Source: an uncultured Rhodospirillales bacterium
GTDB lineage: Bacteria > Pseudomonadota > Alphaproteobacteria > CAAGCB01 > CAG-977
Assembly: GCA_902777205.1 (NCBI GenBank)
Contig: CACYSU010000001.1
Coordinates: 85,832 to 149,831 of the forward strand
DNA: 64,000 nt
Direction: 5' to 3'
Part shown: positions 27,270-35,042 of the stretch, piece after piece
Layout: every line of letters begins with the position of its first letter
How positions within the stretch are numbered: position 1 is the first letter of the stretch
Program-made: the position numbers and the translations under genes
Notes under the pieces: generated by a model
What the model saw: the letters and a program-made list of their open reading frames with translations, nothing else
Told to the model about the DNA's origin: nothing
Databases searched by the model: none

Positions 27270-28213
27270 GGGCGTTTTCCGTCGGCGTAAATGGTTTCGG
27301 GATATTTTTCCAGCAAGGACGCGTATTTCCCCAGCCCCAGCATATCAATCAGCAAATCCCACGACCCCAGACACTCCGTGTCGTCGCGGCAAACGTGCAG
27401 CAGGAACGAGGATACGGGTTCGACCGATCCCAAAACGCCGCGCGCCGTCGTTTTATTGGCGATGGCGACTTTCATATACGGATAAACGGTCGCCATGATC
27501 TGGACGGGATCCTGCGCGATCATGGCGTCGCCGGCCGTCGGCGTCAATCCGGCTTTGGGCAGGACGGTTTGCGATAAAACGCGGGCGGACACGCGGTTGA
27601 AAAACGTTTTATAAGGAATGCCGGTCAAAGCTTCGATTTTTTCGGGCGCGCTCTCCCGCGTCCAGCTGGCGATCATCCGGCGAACCAGATTGTGATGTTC
27701 GTCCAGCGTTTCAAAACGCAGCCGGTGCAGCGCGTCGGCATAGTCGTACAGGTCGGGATTCAGCTTTGCCGCCGTCGCAAAATCGGGCAGGCTGCCCGCG
27801 CCGCGCAAAGCAAGGACGGAACGGACGGCCGGTTTCGCCGGTGCGGCGGGCGCCGCTTTTTTGGGGGCGGGGGCGTGCGCGGCAACGGCCGCCGCGGCCT
27901 GTGTGGCCGGAGAGGGGGCTTTTCTCGCAACGGTTCGCGCGCGGGACGGGGCGGAAAACATATGCGTCACGCGATAGGCAAGGCCGGAAAAGGTGTCGGG
28001 TTTGCAAATGTACAGCAGGCACAGCGCGATTGTGCCGACGGACAGGGCGATTTTGCCCAAACCGGCCAGACAGCCGCTCGCGCTGTTGTCGATTTGCGGA
28101 ACGGCGTGCAGGTGCAGCGGCGATTTCGGCGGCAGATCGTCGTCGTCGTCTTTTTCATATATCTTGTTCGGTTTGTGGTCGAACTTGTCTTCAAACGTTT
28201 TAATGTCGGACAT
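27266..28213 (-). CDS. Membrane-anchored protein with Ala/Pro/Lys-rich linker, function unknown
   Basis: 315 residues starting at MSDIKTFEDKF. An acidic cytoplasmic N-terminus (EKDDDDDLPP) precedes one transmembrane helix (about 58-75, LGKIALSVGTIALCLLYI). Then comes a low-complexity linker of Ala, Pro and Lys (APAPKKAAPAAPAKPA) and a soluble C-terminal domain of about 175 residues containing two cysteines near VCRDDTECLG. The ATG at 28213 is chosen for its GGGAGA upstream; the frame is open 19 codons further but lacks such a signal. The 4-base overlap with the GT-C gene suggests a joint role in envelope glycan work, but no family was recognised. Confidence 0.6.
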   Translation of the reverse strand: MSDIKTFEDKFDHKPNKIYEKDDDDDLPPKSPLHLHAVPQIDNSASGCLAGLGKIALSVGTIALCLLYICKPDTFSGLAYRVTHMFSAPSRARTVARKAPSPATQAAAAVAAHAPAPKKAAPAAPAKPAVRSVLALRGAGSLPDFATAAKLNPDLYDYADALHRLRFETLDEHHNLVRRMIASWTRESAPEKIEALTGIPYKTFFNRVSARVLSQTVLPKAGLTPTAGDAMIAQDPVQIMATVYPYMKVAIANKTTARGVLGSVEPVSSFLLHVCRDDTECLGSWDLLIDMLGLGKYASLLEKYPETIYADGKRP

Positions 28214-28230
28214 TCGAATCCCGTCAATCT

Positions 28231-28265
28231 CCCTTTGTCGGCAGAATACCCTTTGTCGCGACAAA
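28231..28265. promoter_or_regulatory. Palindrome and direct repeats between divergent genes (possible operator)
   Basis: A perfect 14-base palindrome TTTGTCGCGACAAA lies at 28252-28265. Its left half with flank, CCCTTTGTCG (28249-28258), is repeated at 28231-28240, 18 bases apart. On the minus strand the palindrome lies inside the spacer of a possible promoter for the 27266-28213 gene (TTGATT, 16 bases, TATTCT), where a bound regulator would block polymerase. The role is inferred. Confidence 0.4.
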
Positions 28266-28284
28266 ATCAAAGCAAAATCCGAAC

Positions 28285-28313
28285 TTGTTGTCGGGCGGCC
28301 GGTCTGCTATCCT
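28285..28313 (+). promoter_or_regulatory. Possible promoter of the ribokinase gene
   Basis: TTGTTG (28285-28290) and TATCCT (28308-28313) are 17 bases apart, 35 bases before the ATG at 28348. Moderate match read by eye. Confidence 0.4.
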
Positions 28314-28347
28314 TTACGCGGCGTTGAAAACGAAAAGGTGTTTTGAA

Positions 28348-29262
28348 ATGATTTTAGTGTTTGGTTCTTTGAACGCGGATTTCTTCCTGTCCATACCGGC
28401 TTTTCCGGCCGCGGGCGAAACCGTTCTGACCCCGTCCGCGGTTGTCAAGGCCGGCGGAAAGGGCGCCAATCAGGCCGCCGCCGCGGCCAAAGCCGGCGGC
28501 GTGGTCAAAATGATCGGCGCCGTCGGCGCGGACGAGGTCGCCAAAGTGCCCGTGACGGCGTTAAAGGCGCTGGGCGTCGATTGTTCCGGAATGCAAACGT
28601 CGGACAAGGCGACCGGCATGGCGATGATCATGGTCGATAAAACGGGGGAAAACTCGATCGTCGTGGCCAGCGGCGCCAACGCGGATGTCAAGGCCGACGC
28701 CGTTTCGCCCGCTTTGCTGAACGAAGACACCGTTTTGGTGATGCAGATGGAAACGCCGTGGGGTGAAAACGCCAAGCTGCTGCGCCGTGCGAAGGCCGGC
28801 GGGGCGAAAACCCTTTTGAACGTCGCGCCCGCCCGTCAAATCCCCGAATCGGATTTGCGGCTGGTCGATTACCTTGTTTTGAACGAGGGCGAAGCCGACG
28901 CCGTGTGCGCCGGACTGTTCGGCGAAAGTGTCGAAAACGCGCCGGAAAAGGCGGCATTGATCGCCGGAAAAACGGGCGGCGTCTGTCTGATCACGCTGGG
29001 GGCGAAAGGCGTCGCCGTCGCGCAAAACGGCCGGACGTTCGCCGTGCCCGCTTTGCCGGTCGAACCGGTTGACACGACGGGGGCGGGGGACGCTTTCACG
29101 GGGATTTTCGCCGCGATGATCGACGCCGGAATGGATGTCGGTCGGGCGGTGCGCCACGCCGCCGCGGGGGCGGGGCTGGCCTGTTTGAAAATGGGGGCGC
29201 AGGACGCTTTGCCGACGTTAAAGGAAATCGAAGCGCGGGTTGAAGAAATTCAAACGGTTTAA
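28348..29262 (+). CDS. rbsK: Ribokinase (PfkB family)
   Basis: 304-residue sugar kinase that would phosphorylate ribose at O5 for entry to the pentose phosphate pathway. It shows the N-terminal GSLNADFFLSIPAFPAAGET, the PfkB signature GGKGANQAAAAAKAGG (about residues 35-50), a substrate-lid region and the C-terminal signature DTTGAGDAFTGIFAA with the catalytic Asp. The ATG at 28348 matches family starts; a longer open frame upstream runs through the promoter. No ribose transporter or nucleosidase is adjacent, so salvage of nucleoside ribose is as likely as uptake. Confidence 0.85.
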   Translation: MILVFGSLNADFFLSIPAFPAAGETVLTPSAVVKAGGKGANQAAAAAKAGGVVKMIGAVGADEVAKVPVTALKALGVDCSGMQTSDKATGMAMIMVDKTGENSIVVASGANADVKADAVSPALLNEDTVLVMQMETPWGENAKLLRRAKAGGAKTLLNVAPARQIPESDLRLVDYLVLNEGEADAVCAGLFGESVENAPEKAALIAGKTGGVCLITLGAKGVAVAQNGRTFAVPALPVEPVDTTGAGDAFTGIFAAMIDAGMDVGRAVRHAAAGAGLACLKMGAQDALPTLKEIEARVEEIQTV

Positions 29263-29334
29263 GGTTTTTTATGGCATTACGGGAAAAACCGTTATAGACT
29301 GATAAAAATTTATTTGAATTATAGAGGTTTTTTC

Positions 29335-30813
29335 ATGCTGATTGCGCAATTAAATCCCACCGCGGGCGATTTGGACGGCAACCTGAAGCTGATTCATCAC
29401 GCCGCCGAACAATGCCCGCACTGCAAAGGGGAAACGCTGGTTCTGCCCGCTTACGCCCTGACGGGCTGGCCGCTGGGCGATCTGGCCTTTTCCAAATCGT
29501 TCATGGCGCAGGTTCACAAAAAGCTGCCCGAACTGTACCACAACGAACGCGAAGTCCTGACCGCCATTCCCGACGGCGCGGGCGGCGCGACCCCCGTTCT
29601 GGTCAATGCCAAAGGCGTGCATTACGGCAGCCGTTTCATCATTACCGGTCTGACCGTCGCCGTTTCCGTCGGGTTCGAACCCGTCAACTGCGAAGGCGCG
29701 GACAAGCTGATCGTTTTGGACGCCAAGCCGTTCCGCACGGGAACCGTGACGGAAACGCTGGAACATTCCCGCACGTTCGCGAGTCGCATCCGGCTGCCGC
29801 TGGTCTATACCAACCTGATCGGCGCGAACGACAGCGCGGTTTTCCCCGGCGGTTCGTTCATGCTGGATCTGGACGGCGGTTTCATCGAATGTCTGCCGCT
29901 GTGGAAAGAGGGCGTCGCCGGCGTGGACGAAATCCGCTGGCCGTGGCCGGGGGAACCGGAAAACACGTGGCGCGCGCTGACGACCGGTGTCGGCGATTAC
30001 GTCCGTAAAAACGGGTTCAAGGGCGTCATTCTGGGATTGTCCGGCGGTTTCGACAGCGCGCTGTGCGCCGCGATCGCCGTGGACGCGCTGGGCGCCGACA
30101 AGGTGCGCGCCGTCATGATGCCGTCCGAATACACGTCGCGCGAAAGTTTGGAGGACGCCGAGGCGGTCGCCAAAACGCTGGGCATCCGTTACGACATCGT
30201 GCCGATCGTCGAAACCGTCGCCGCGTTTCAAAAGACGCTGGCGCCGATGTTCAAAGGGCTCGATCCCGACACGACCGAGGAAAACCTGCAGGCGCGTTTG
30301 CGCGGCGTGACGCTGATGGCGTTGTCGAACAAATTCGGCGACCTGCTGTTGTCCACGGGCAACAAATCCGAAACGGCCGTCGGGTATTCGACGCTGTACG
30401 GCGATATGTGCGGCGGATACGCCCCGATCAACGATCTGTACAAAACGGACGCCTACGCTTTGGCGCGGTGGCGCAACGCCAACCACCCCGCGTGGATTAA
30501 AAACGACATCCGCCGGATCATGCCCGACCGTCTGATCACCAAAGCGCCGACCGCGGAACTGCGCCCCAATCAAAAGGACGAGGATTCCCTGCCGCCGTAT
30601 GAAACGTTGGACGCCGTTTTGAAAATGCTGATCGAAAACGACGCCGGTGTTGACGAAACCGTCGCGGCGGGGTATGACGAGGCGGTCGTTAAAAAAGTGT
30701 ACGCCTTGCTGCACCGCAGCGAATTCAAACGGTCGCAGGGCGCGTTGGGGGTGAAGCTGTCCCCGCGTTCTTTTGACGGCGACTGGCACTATCCGATCAC
30801 CAAGAAGGTTTGA
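29335..30813 (+). CDS. nadE: NAD+ synthetase with degenerate N-terminal nitrilase domain
   Basis: 492 residues. The C-terminal synthetase domain looks fully active: P-loop LGLSGGFDSAL (about 233-243), STGNKSETAVGYSTLYGDMCGG and KAPTAELRPNQKDED. The N-terminal domain is a nitrilase fold by its start (MLIAQLNPTAGDLDGN) and by VFPGGSFMLDLDG, but the catalytic residues are absent. The family Glu position in LVLPAYALTG is Ala39; the Lys-containing segment is missing; and the cysteine motif (ICED in relatives) reads VAVSVGFEP. It is about 50 residues shorter than two-domain relatives. Ammonia is therefore the probable nitrogen donor. The ATG at 29335 follows AGAGG; gltX follows within 5 bases. Confidence 0.85.
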   Translation: MLIAQLNPTAGDLDGNLKLIHHAAEQCPHCKGETLVLPAYALTGWPLGDLAFSKSFMAQVHKKLPELYHNEREVLTAIPDGAGGATPVLVNAKGVHYGSRFIITGLTVAVSVGFEPVNCEGADKLIVLDAKPFRTGTVTETLEHSRTFASRIRLPLVYTNLIGANDSAVFPGGSFMLDLDGGFIECLPLWKEGVAGVDEIRWPWPGEPENTWRALTTGVGDYVRKNGFKGVILGLSGGFDSALCAAIAVDALGADKVRAVMMPSEYTSRESLEDAEAVAKTLGIRYDIVPIVETVAAFQKTLAPMFKGLDPDTTEENLQARLRGVTLMALSNKFGDLLLSTGNKSETAVGYSTLYGDMCGGYAPINDLYKTDAYALARWRNANHPAWIKNDIRRIMPDRLITKAPTAELRPNQKDEDSLPPYETLDAVLKMLIENDAGVDETVAAGYDEAVVKKVYALLHRSEFKRSQGALGVKLSPRSFDGDWHYPITKKV

Positions 30814-30818
30814 AAAAC

Positions 30819-32168
30819 GTGATTACTGTTCGTTTCGCCCCCAGTCCGACGGGGTATATGCACATCGGCAATTTGCGCACGGCGCTGCTGAACTGGCTGT
30901 TCGCTTTGAGCGCGCAAAAACGCACCGGCGAGGATTTCACGTTCGTTTTGCGCATGGACGACACCGACACGGAACGTTCCAAGCCCGAATACGAACAGGC
31001 CGTGTACGAGGATATGCGCTGGCTGGGCATTCCTTGGAACAGGTTGGAACACCAATCGAAACGGCTGGATCGCTATAATCAGGTGCTGGAGGATTTCAAA
31101 CGCCGCGGTTTGGTGTACGCGTGCTATGAAACGGCCGAAGAGCTGGAATACAAACGCCGCCGCCAGCGCGCGCGCGGGTTGCCGCCCGTATATGACCGCG
31201 CCGGATTGAAGCTGTCCGCCGAAGACAGGGCGAAGCTGGAATCCGAGGGACGCCGTCCGCATTACCGCTTTATGCTGGAACACCGCGAAGTGTCGTGGGA
31301 CGACATGGTGCGCGGGCATTGTTCGTACAACGGCGCGCATCTCAGCGATCCGATCATCGTGCGCGAAGACGGGACGTTCCCGTATATGTTGCCGTCCGTG
31401 ATCGACGATTCGGATTTCGGCATCACGCACGTCATCCGCGGCGAAGACCATGTGACCAACACCGCCGTTCAAATCCGGATGTTCGAGGCGTTGGGCGCGA
31501 AACCGCCCGTGTTCGGGCATCCGCCTTTGCTGACGGGGCGCGAGGGCAAGCTGTCCAAGCGTTTGGGGTCGCTGAGTTCCCGCGAATTGCGTGAACAGGG
31601 CATCGAACCGATGACGATCGCGTGTCTGCTGGCGCGTTTGGGGACGGCCGATCCCGTCGTCGTGTGCCACGAATGGGCGGAGCTGGCGGGGCATTTCGAC
31701 CTGACCCGTTTCGGGCGCGCCCAGCCGCATTTCGACACCGAAGATTTGTTCAAACTGAACCCGCGCGTCGTGCGTTCCATGCCTTTGGACGCCGTGAACG
31801 CCCGTTTGCGCGGCCGCGGCGAAAAAGAGATTTCGGCGGATTTCTGGGCGGCGGTCAGTCCGAACATTGATAAAATCGCGGACATCGCCGAATGGGAAAA
31901 AATCTGCTTTTCCGACGAGGAATTCGTTTTGCCGGCCGACGACCGCGCGTTTTGCCGTCGGGCGGCGGAATTGCTGCCGTCGGGCGGGTTCGACGAAACG
32001 ACGTTTCAGGCTTGGACAACCGCCGTCAAGGAAGCGACGGGACGCAAGGGCAGGGATCTGTTCCACCCGATCCGTCTGGCTTTGACGGGGCGCGAACAGG
32101 GACCCGAACTGAAAATGCTGCTGCCCGTTTTGGGACGCGAAAAAACAGTGGCGCGTTTGCAAGGATAA
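30819..32168 (+). CDS. gltX: Glutamate--tRNA ligase
   Basis: 449-residue class I synthetase from GTG at 30819, which lies 10 bases after AGAAGG; TTG at 30810 would overlap the nadE stop and has no room for a ribosome-binding site. The HIGH motif appears as YMHIGNLRTALLNWLF near residue 14, and the KMSKS motif as GKLSKRLGS. HVIRGEDHVTNT and RGLPPVYDRAG are also present. The KLSKR type and short length match one of the two GluRS paralogues common in Alphaproteobacteria, so this copy might be specialised for a subset of tRNAs. It lies 4 bases before cysS. Confidence 0.93.
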   Translation: MITVRFAPSPTGYMHIGNLRTALLNWLFALSAQKRTGEDFTFVLRMDDTDTERSKPEYEQAVYEDMRWLGIPWNRLEHQSKRLDRYNQVLEDFKRRGLVYACYETAEELEYKRRRQRARGLPPVYDRAGLKLSAEDRAKLESEGRRPHYRFMLEHREVSWDDMVRGHCSYNGAHLSDPIIVREDGTFPYMLPSVIDDSDFGITHVIRGEDHVTNTAVQIRMFEALGAKPPVFGHPPLLTGREGKLSKRLGSLSSRELREQGIEPMTIACLLARLGTADPVVVCHEWAELAGHFDLTRFGRAQPHFDTEDLFKLNPRVVRSMPLDAVNARLRGRGEKEISADFWAAVSPNIDKIADIAEWEKICFSDEEFVLPADDRAFCRRAAELLPSGGFDETTFQAWTTAVKEATGRKGRDLFHPIRLALTGREQGPELKMLLPVLGREKTVARLQG

Positions 32169-32172
32169 GAAA

Positions 32173-33555
32173 ATGACTTTTACCGTATTCAACACTTTAA
32201 CCCGTCAAAAGGAAGAATTCGTTCCGCTGGATGAAAACAACGTCAGAATGTACGTTTGCGGGCCGACCGTTTACGACCGCGCTCATATCGGCAACGCGCG
32301 TCCGATCATCGTTTTCGACACGCTGTACAGATTGCTGAAACACCTGTATCCGAAAGTCACCTATGTCCGCAACATCACGGATGTGGACGACAAAATCATC
32401 AAACGGTCGCAGGAAAGCGGCGAACCGATCGGCGTCATCACGGAAAAAACGTCGCGTTTTTTCCACGAGGACATCGCCGAGCTGAACGCTTTGCCGCCCG
32501 ATGTCGAACCGCGCGCGACGCAGCATATCGCGGAAATGATCGCGCTGGTGCAAAAGCTGGTTGACAACGGTTACGCTTACGAAGCGCAGGGACACGTCCT
32601 GTTCAGCGTTTCCAAAATGAAAAACTACGGCTGCCTGTCGCACCGTTCGATGGATGAAATGATCGCCGGCGCGCGCGTCGAAGTCGCCCCGTACAAAAAG
32701 GAACCGGCCGATTTCATTTTGTGGAAACCGTCCGACGACACGCAGCCCGGTTGGGACAGCCCGTGGGGACGCGGCCGCCCCGGATGGCATTTGGAATGTT
32801 CCGCGATGAGCAGCAAGTATCTGGGCGAAACGTTCGACATTCACGGCGGCGGTCAGGATCTGATCTTTCCGCACCATGAAAATGAAATCGCGCAGTCGTG
32901 CTGCGCTTTCGGGCACGATTTCTATGCCAAATACTGGATGCACAACGGCCATTTGATGGTTAACGGGGAAAAGATGTCCAAATCTTTGGGCAATTTCTTC
33001 ACCATTCGCGAAATCCTCGATCAAGTGCCGGGCGAGGCGTTCCGTCTATATACGCTGGGGACGCATTACCACCAGCCGCTGAACTGGATGCCCGACGGGC
33101 TGAAACAGGCCAAGCAGGTGATGGATCGTTTCTATACGGCTTTGCGTTCGACGCCCGCCGTCGATTTGACGGACGCGCGGCCGGACGACGAATTGGTCGA
33201 AGCGTTGAAGGACGATTTGAACACGCCCAAGGCGATCGCCGTTCTTCATTCGCTGTTGTCCGCGCTGAACAAGGCGGACGGCGCGGCCGAACAGGCGGAA
33301 ATCAAAAAACGCATGATCGCGTCGGCGCATATGCTGGGGTTGCTGTACAAGGATCCGGAGGAATGGTTCCGCGCGGGAACGGCTGCGGACGCGCGGGGAT
33401 TGGGCGAAGCGGAGATCGAAGCGTTGATCCGAAAACGCGCGGACGCCCGCAAAGCCAAGGATTTCGCGACGGCCGACGCCGTGCGCAAGGAATTGGCCGA
33501 CAAGGGCGTCGTGATCGAAGACACCCCCAACGGCACGCAGTGGAAAAGGATTTGA
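32173..33555 (+). CDS. cysS: Cysteine--tRNA ligase
   Basis: 460 residues, the standard length. The zinc-binding and HIGH region reads MYVCGPTVYDRAHIGNARP near residue 26. The second zinc site is GWHLECSAMSSKYLG with DIHGGGQDLIFPHHENEIAQ, and KMSKSLGNFFTIRE is the ATP motif. The C-terminal anticodon-binding helical domain ends DTPNGTQWKRI. ATG at 32173 follows AAGGATAAG. The gltX-cysS pair is a common linkage. A short perfect hairpin follows the stop. Confidence 0.97.
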   Translation: MTFTVFNTLTRQKEEFVPLDENNVRMYVCGPTVYDRAHIGNARPIIVFDTLYRLLKHLYPKVTYVRNITDVDDKIIKRSQESGEPIGVITEKTSRFFHEDIAELNALPPDVEPRATQHIAEMIALVQKLVDNGYAYEAQGHVLFSVSKMKNYGCLSHRSMDEMIAGARVEVAPYKKEPADFILWKPSDDTQPGWDSPWGRGRPGWHLECSAMSSKYLGETFDIHGGGQDLIFPHHENEIAQSCCAFGHDFYAKYWMHNGHLMVNGEKMSKSLGNFFTIREILDQVPGEAFRLYTLGTHYHQPLNWMPDGLKQAKQVMDRFYTALRSTPAVDLTDARPDDELVEALKDDLNTPKAIAVLHSLLSALNKADGAAEQAEIKKRMIASAHMLGLLYKDPEEWFRAGTAADARGLGEAEIEALIRKRADARKAKDFATADAVRKELADKGVVIEDTPNGTQWKRI

Positions 33556-33563
33556 CGGCCGCC

Positions 33564-33580
33564 GCGTTCCGTCGGAACGC
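33564..33580 (+). terminator. Hairpin just after cysS, weak terminator candidate
   Basis: GCGTTCC (33564-33570) pairs perfectly with GGAACGC (33574-33580) around a 3-base loop, 9 bases after the cysS stop. No T-run follows (AAGGATTTG), so it may stabilise the mRNA end or act with Rho. Confidence 0.3.
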
Positions 33581-33623
33581 AAGGATTTGTCCGGAAAACG
33601 GCGATTGACACATATTTGTAACT

Positions 33624-33646
33624 ATTCCTTTTTTCATAAAAGGAGT
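33624..33646. promoter_or_regulatory. Inverted repeat upstream of the exported-protein gene at 33685
   Basis: ATTCCTTTT (33624-33632) and AAAAGGAGT (33638-33646) form a 9-pair inverted repeat with one G-U and a TTCAT loop. TTGACA at 33605-33610 lies just upstream, although no -10 at standard spacing is evident. It could be an operator or a leader hairpin. Confidence 0.3.
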
Positions 33647-33684
33647 ATTCTATAAGTAAGTTAGAAATTATCGGCGAGGGCGCA

Positions 33685-34305
33685 ATGAACAAAACTCAAT
33701 ACAAATCAACAGGTTGTTTGGCGGCGGTTTCATTGGCGGTTGTGCTGGCGGCTTTTCCGGCGTCGGCGCAGTCTTTGCCGTCCGATCCTTGGGCTGCGCA
33801 GCAGCAGGCGCAACAGCAGCAGCGCGCGCAGCAGCAACCGACGATCGCGAACGTGCAGACGGGCGCGAACACGGCGACGGTGGTTCAGGTGCAGCAGGTC
33901 GGGCCCGTTGTGTACGGTTCCCAGCCGTATCAGCCGACGTACAAAGGCGGCGACAAAAACATCTGGAACACGAAAATGCCGGAATTTACGGGCGAATTGA
34001 CGACGTGGGGGACGGATTACGGCCAGCGCGCCACCGCGCCCGAAGTCAATATGCACAACATCCTGTCCATTACGCAGCATTTGCGGCGCATGGGGTACAA
34101 GATTCCGAAATCGTTTGAAAAGCGCGTCAAGGCGGCGCCCGGCGGCGTGCGCAAACGCATTTTCAAGGCGATGAAGGAAATGGAACGTCAGGATGATCCG
34201 TTTTCCAAGGGCGCGCGTTTCGCTTTGGAGCAGTTCGAGGCCGAAACGGGGTTGTCGTATGAAAACCTGATCGGCAATTCGCTGGATCTGATGACGGCCA
34301 AATAA
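33685..34305 (+). CDS. Exported Gln-rich protein of an unrecognised family (paralogue of 35043-35624)
   Basis: 206 residues with a signal peptide (GCLAAVSLAVVLAAFPASAQS), so probably periplasmic or outer-membrane associated. The first mature part is low-complexity and rich in Gln (AAQQQAQQQQRAQQQ). The C-terminal 90 residues are helical, with SITQHLRRMGYKIPKSFEKR and LEQFEAETGLSYENLIGN. This part aligns with the C-terminal half of the exported protein encoded at 35043-35624 (shared pattern R-x2-G-x3-P-x3-EK-x2-K-x2-P and EAET), indicating common descent. No named domain was recognised. A strong bidirectional terminator follows. Confidence 0.7.
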   Translation: MNKTQYKSTGCLAAVSLAVVLAAFPASAQSLPSDPWAAQQQAQQQQRAQQQPTIANVQTGANTATVVQVQQVGPVVYGSQPYQPTYKGGDKNIWNTKMPEFTGELTTWGTDYGQRATAPEVNMHNILSITQHLRRMGYKIPKSFEKRVKAAPGGVRKRIFKAMKEMERQDDPFSKGARFALEQFEAETGLSYENLIGNSLDLMTAK

Positions 34306-34317
34306 AACGCCGGAGAA

Positions 34318-34356
34318 TTAAAAAAAACGGGGAGGTTCAAAACCTTCCCGTTTTTC
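34318..34356. terminator. Bidirectional rho-independent terminator
   Basis: AAACGGGGAGG (34325-34335) pairs with CCTTCCCGTTT (34343-34353), one pair being G-U, with a 7-base loop. T-runs occur on both sides (TTTTT on the plus strand and, from the A-run at 34319-34327, TTTTTTT on the minus strand). It serves the convergent genes at 33685-34305 and tspO. Confidence 0.88.
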
Positions 34357-34375
34357 GTTGTTTCTCGTCGGCTTT

Positions 34376-34879
34376 TCACCCCGCGTCGAAAACCTGACGG
34401 CCGAGGAAAAACCAGATGTTCAAAAATCCGGCGAACGCGATCAGGCAGCCGTAGGGCGCCAGCAGGCAGGCGGCTTTGAAACTGATCGGTTTGAACGCGG
34501 CGAAGGTCGCGAACAGCAGCAACAGCGTGACAAGGATGATCGCCAGAGCGACGCCGAACATTTCCAGCCCGAAAAAGACGCCCAGCCACAACAGGCCGGT
34601 GACGAATTGCGCCCCGAACAGCATGACGCCCAAATCGAACGTCAGTTTTTGCGGATGCCGCGCGATCAACACGAACGCCGCGCCCTGCGCCAGATAGGCG
34701 ATCAGGCAGAATGCGTACAAAACCGGCGCCGACATCGGAAAATTCAGCGGATCGCCGGCGTATTGGATTCTCGGCCAACATTCGCCGGTCACAAAAGCGA
34801 ACAAAACGGCGGCGGCCGCGCAGGCCGAAAGCGTCAAAAGGGATTGCGGTTTTGAAAAATCTGAAAAAGAATCAGGCAT
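34376..34879 (-). CDS. tspO: TspO/MBR (peripheral benzodiazepine receptor) family membrane protein
   Basis: 167 residues with five transmembrane helices. The family pattern is visible in LFGAQFVTGLLWLGVFFGLE, the later helix ATFAAFKPISFKAACLLAPY, and FAGFLNIWFFL; the conserved WS-(L/x)-FF of classical members is replaced by WLGVFF. TspO proteins bind porphyrins and sterols and modulate tetrapyrrole or stress responses, for example in Rhodobacter. The ATG at 34879 is chosen for the near-perfect AGGAGG five bases upstream. A TATAAT box precedes it. Sequence similarity is moderate, so the exact ligand is open. Confidence 0.7.
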   Translation of the reverse strand: MPDSFSDFSKPQSLLTLSACAAAAVLFAFVTGECWPRIQYAGDPLNFPMSAPVLYAFCLIAYLAQGAAFVLIARHPQKLTFDLGVMLFGAQFVTGLLWLGVFFGLEMFGVALAIILVTLLLLFATFAAFKPISFKAACLLAPYGCLIAFAGFLNIWFFLGRQVFDAG

Positions 34880-34906
34880 TTTAACCTCCTGTCGAACATA
34901 ATTCAT

Positions 34907-34935
34907 ATTATATGATACGCCGTTATCGTTCGTCG
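34907..34935 (-). promoter_or_regulatory. Probable tspO promoter
   Basis: Minus strand: a perfect TATAAT (34907-34912) with a weak -35 CGACGA (34930-34935) 17 bases upstream. The transcript would begin about 20-25 bases before the ATG. Confidence 0.45.
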
Positions 34936-34982
34936 ATAAAGACGGGAAAAAAGATATAAGGCGCGCGGCCGACACTTTTCTG

Positions 34983-35011
34983 TCGCAAAAAAAACGCGTT
35001 TGGGGTATATT
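34983..35011 (+). promoter_or_regulatory. Possible promoter of the 35043 gene
   Basis: TATATT (35006-35011) with TCGCAA (34983-34988) 17 bases upstream. The -10 is good and the -35 weak. It lies 31 bases before the ATG. Confidence 0.4.
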
Positions 35012-35042
35012 GAAAATCACATTTTCCGACGGAGGTTCCGCA

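Noticed and set aside
28205-28230. tRNA T-arm-like TTCGAATCC
   Set aside because: No acceptor stem, anticodon arm or CCA could be paired around it; it spans the start codon and ribosome-binding site of the minus-strand gene.
29254-29298. AACGGTTT/AAACCGTT inverted repeat after rbsK as a terminator
   Set aside because: The loop is long, no T-run follows, and it overlaps the likely nadE promoter region; not convincing as a terminator.
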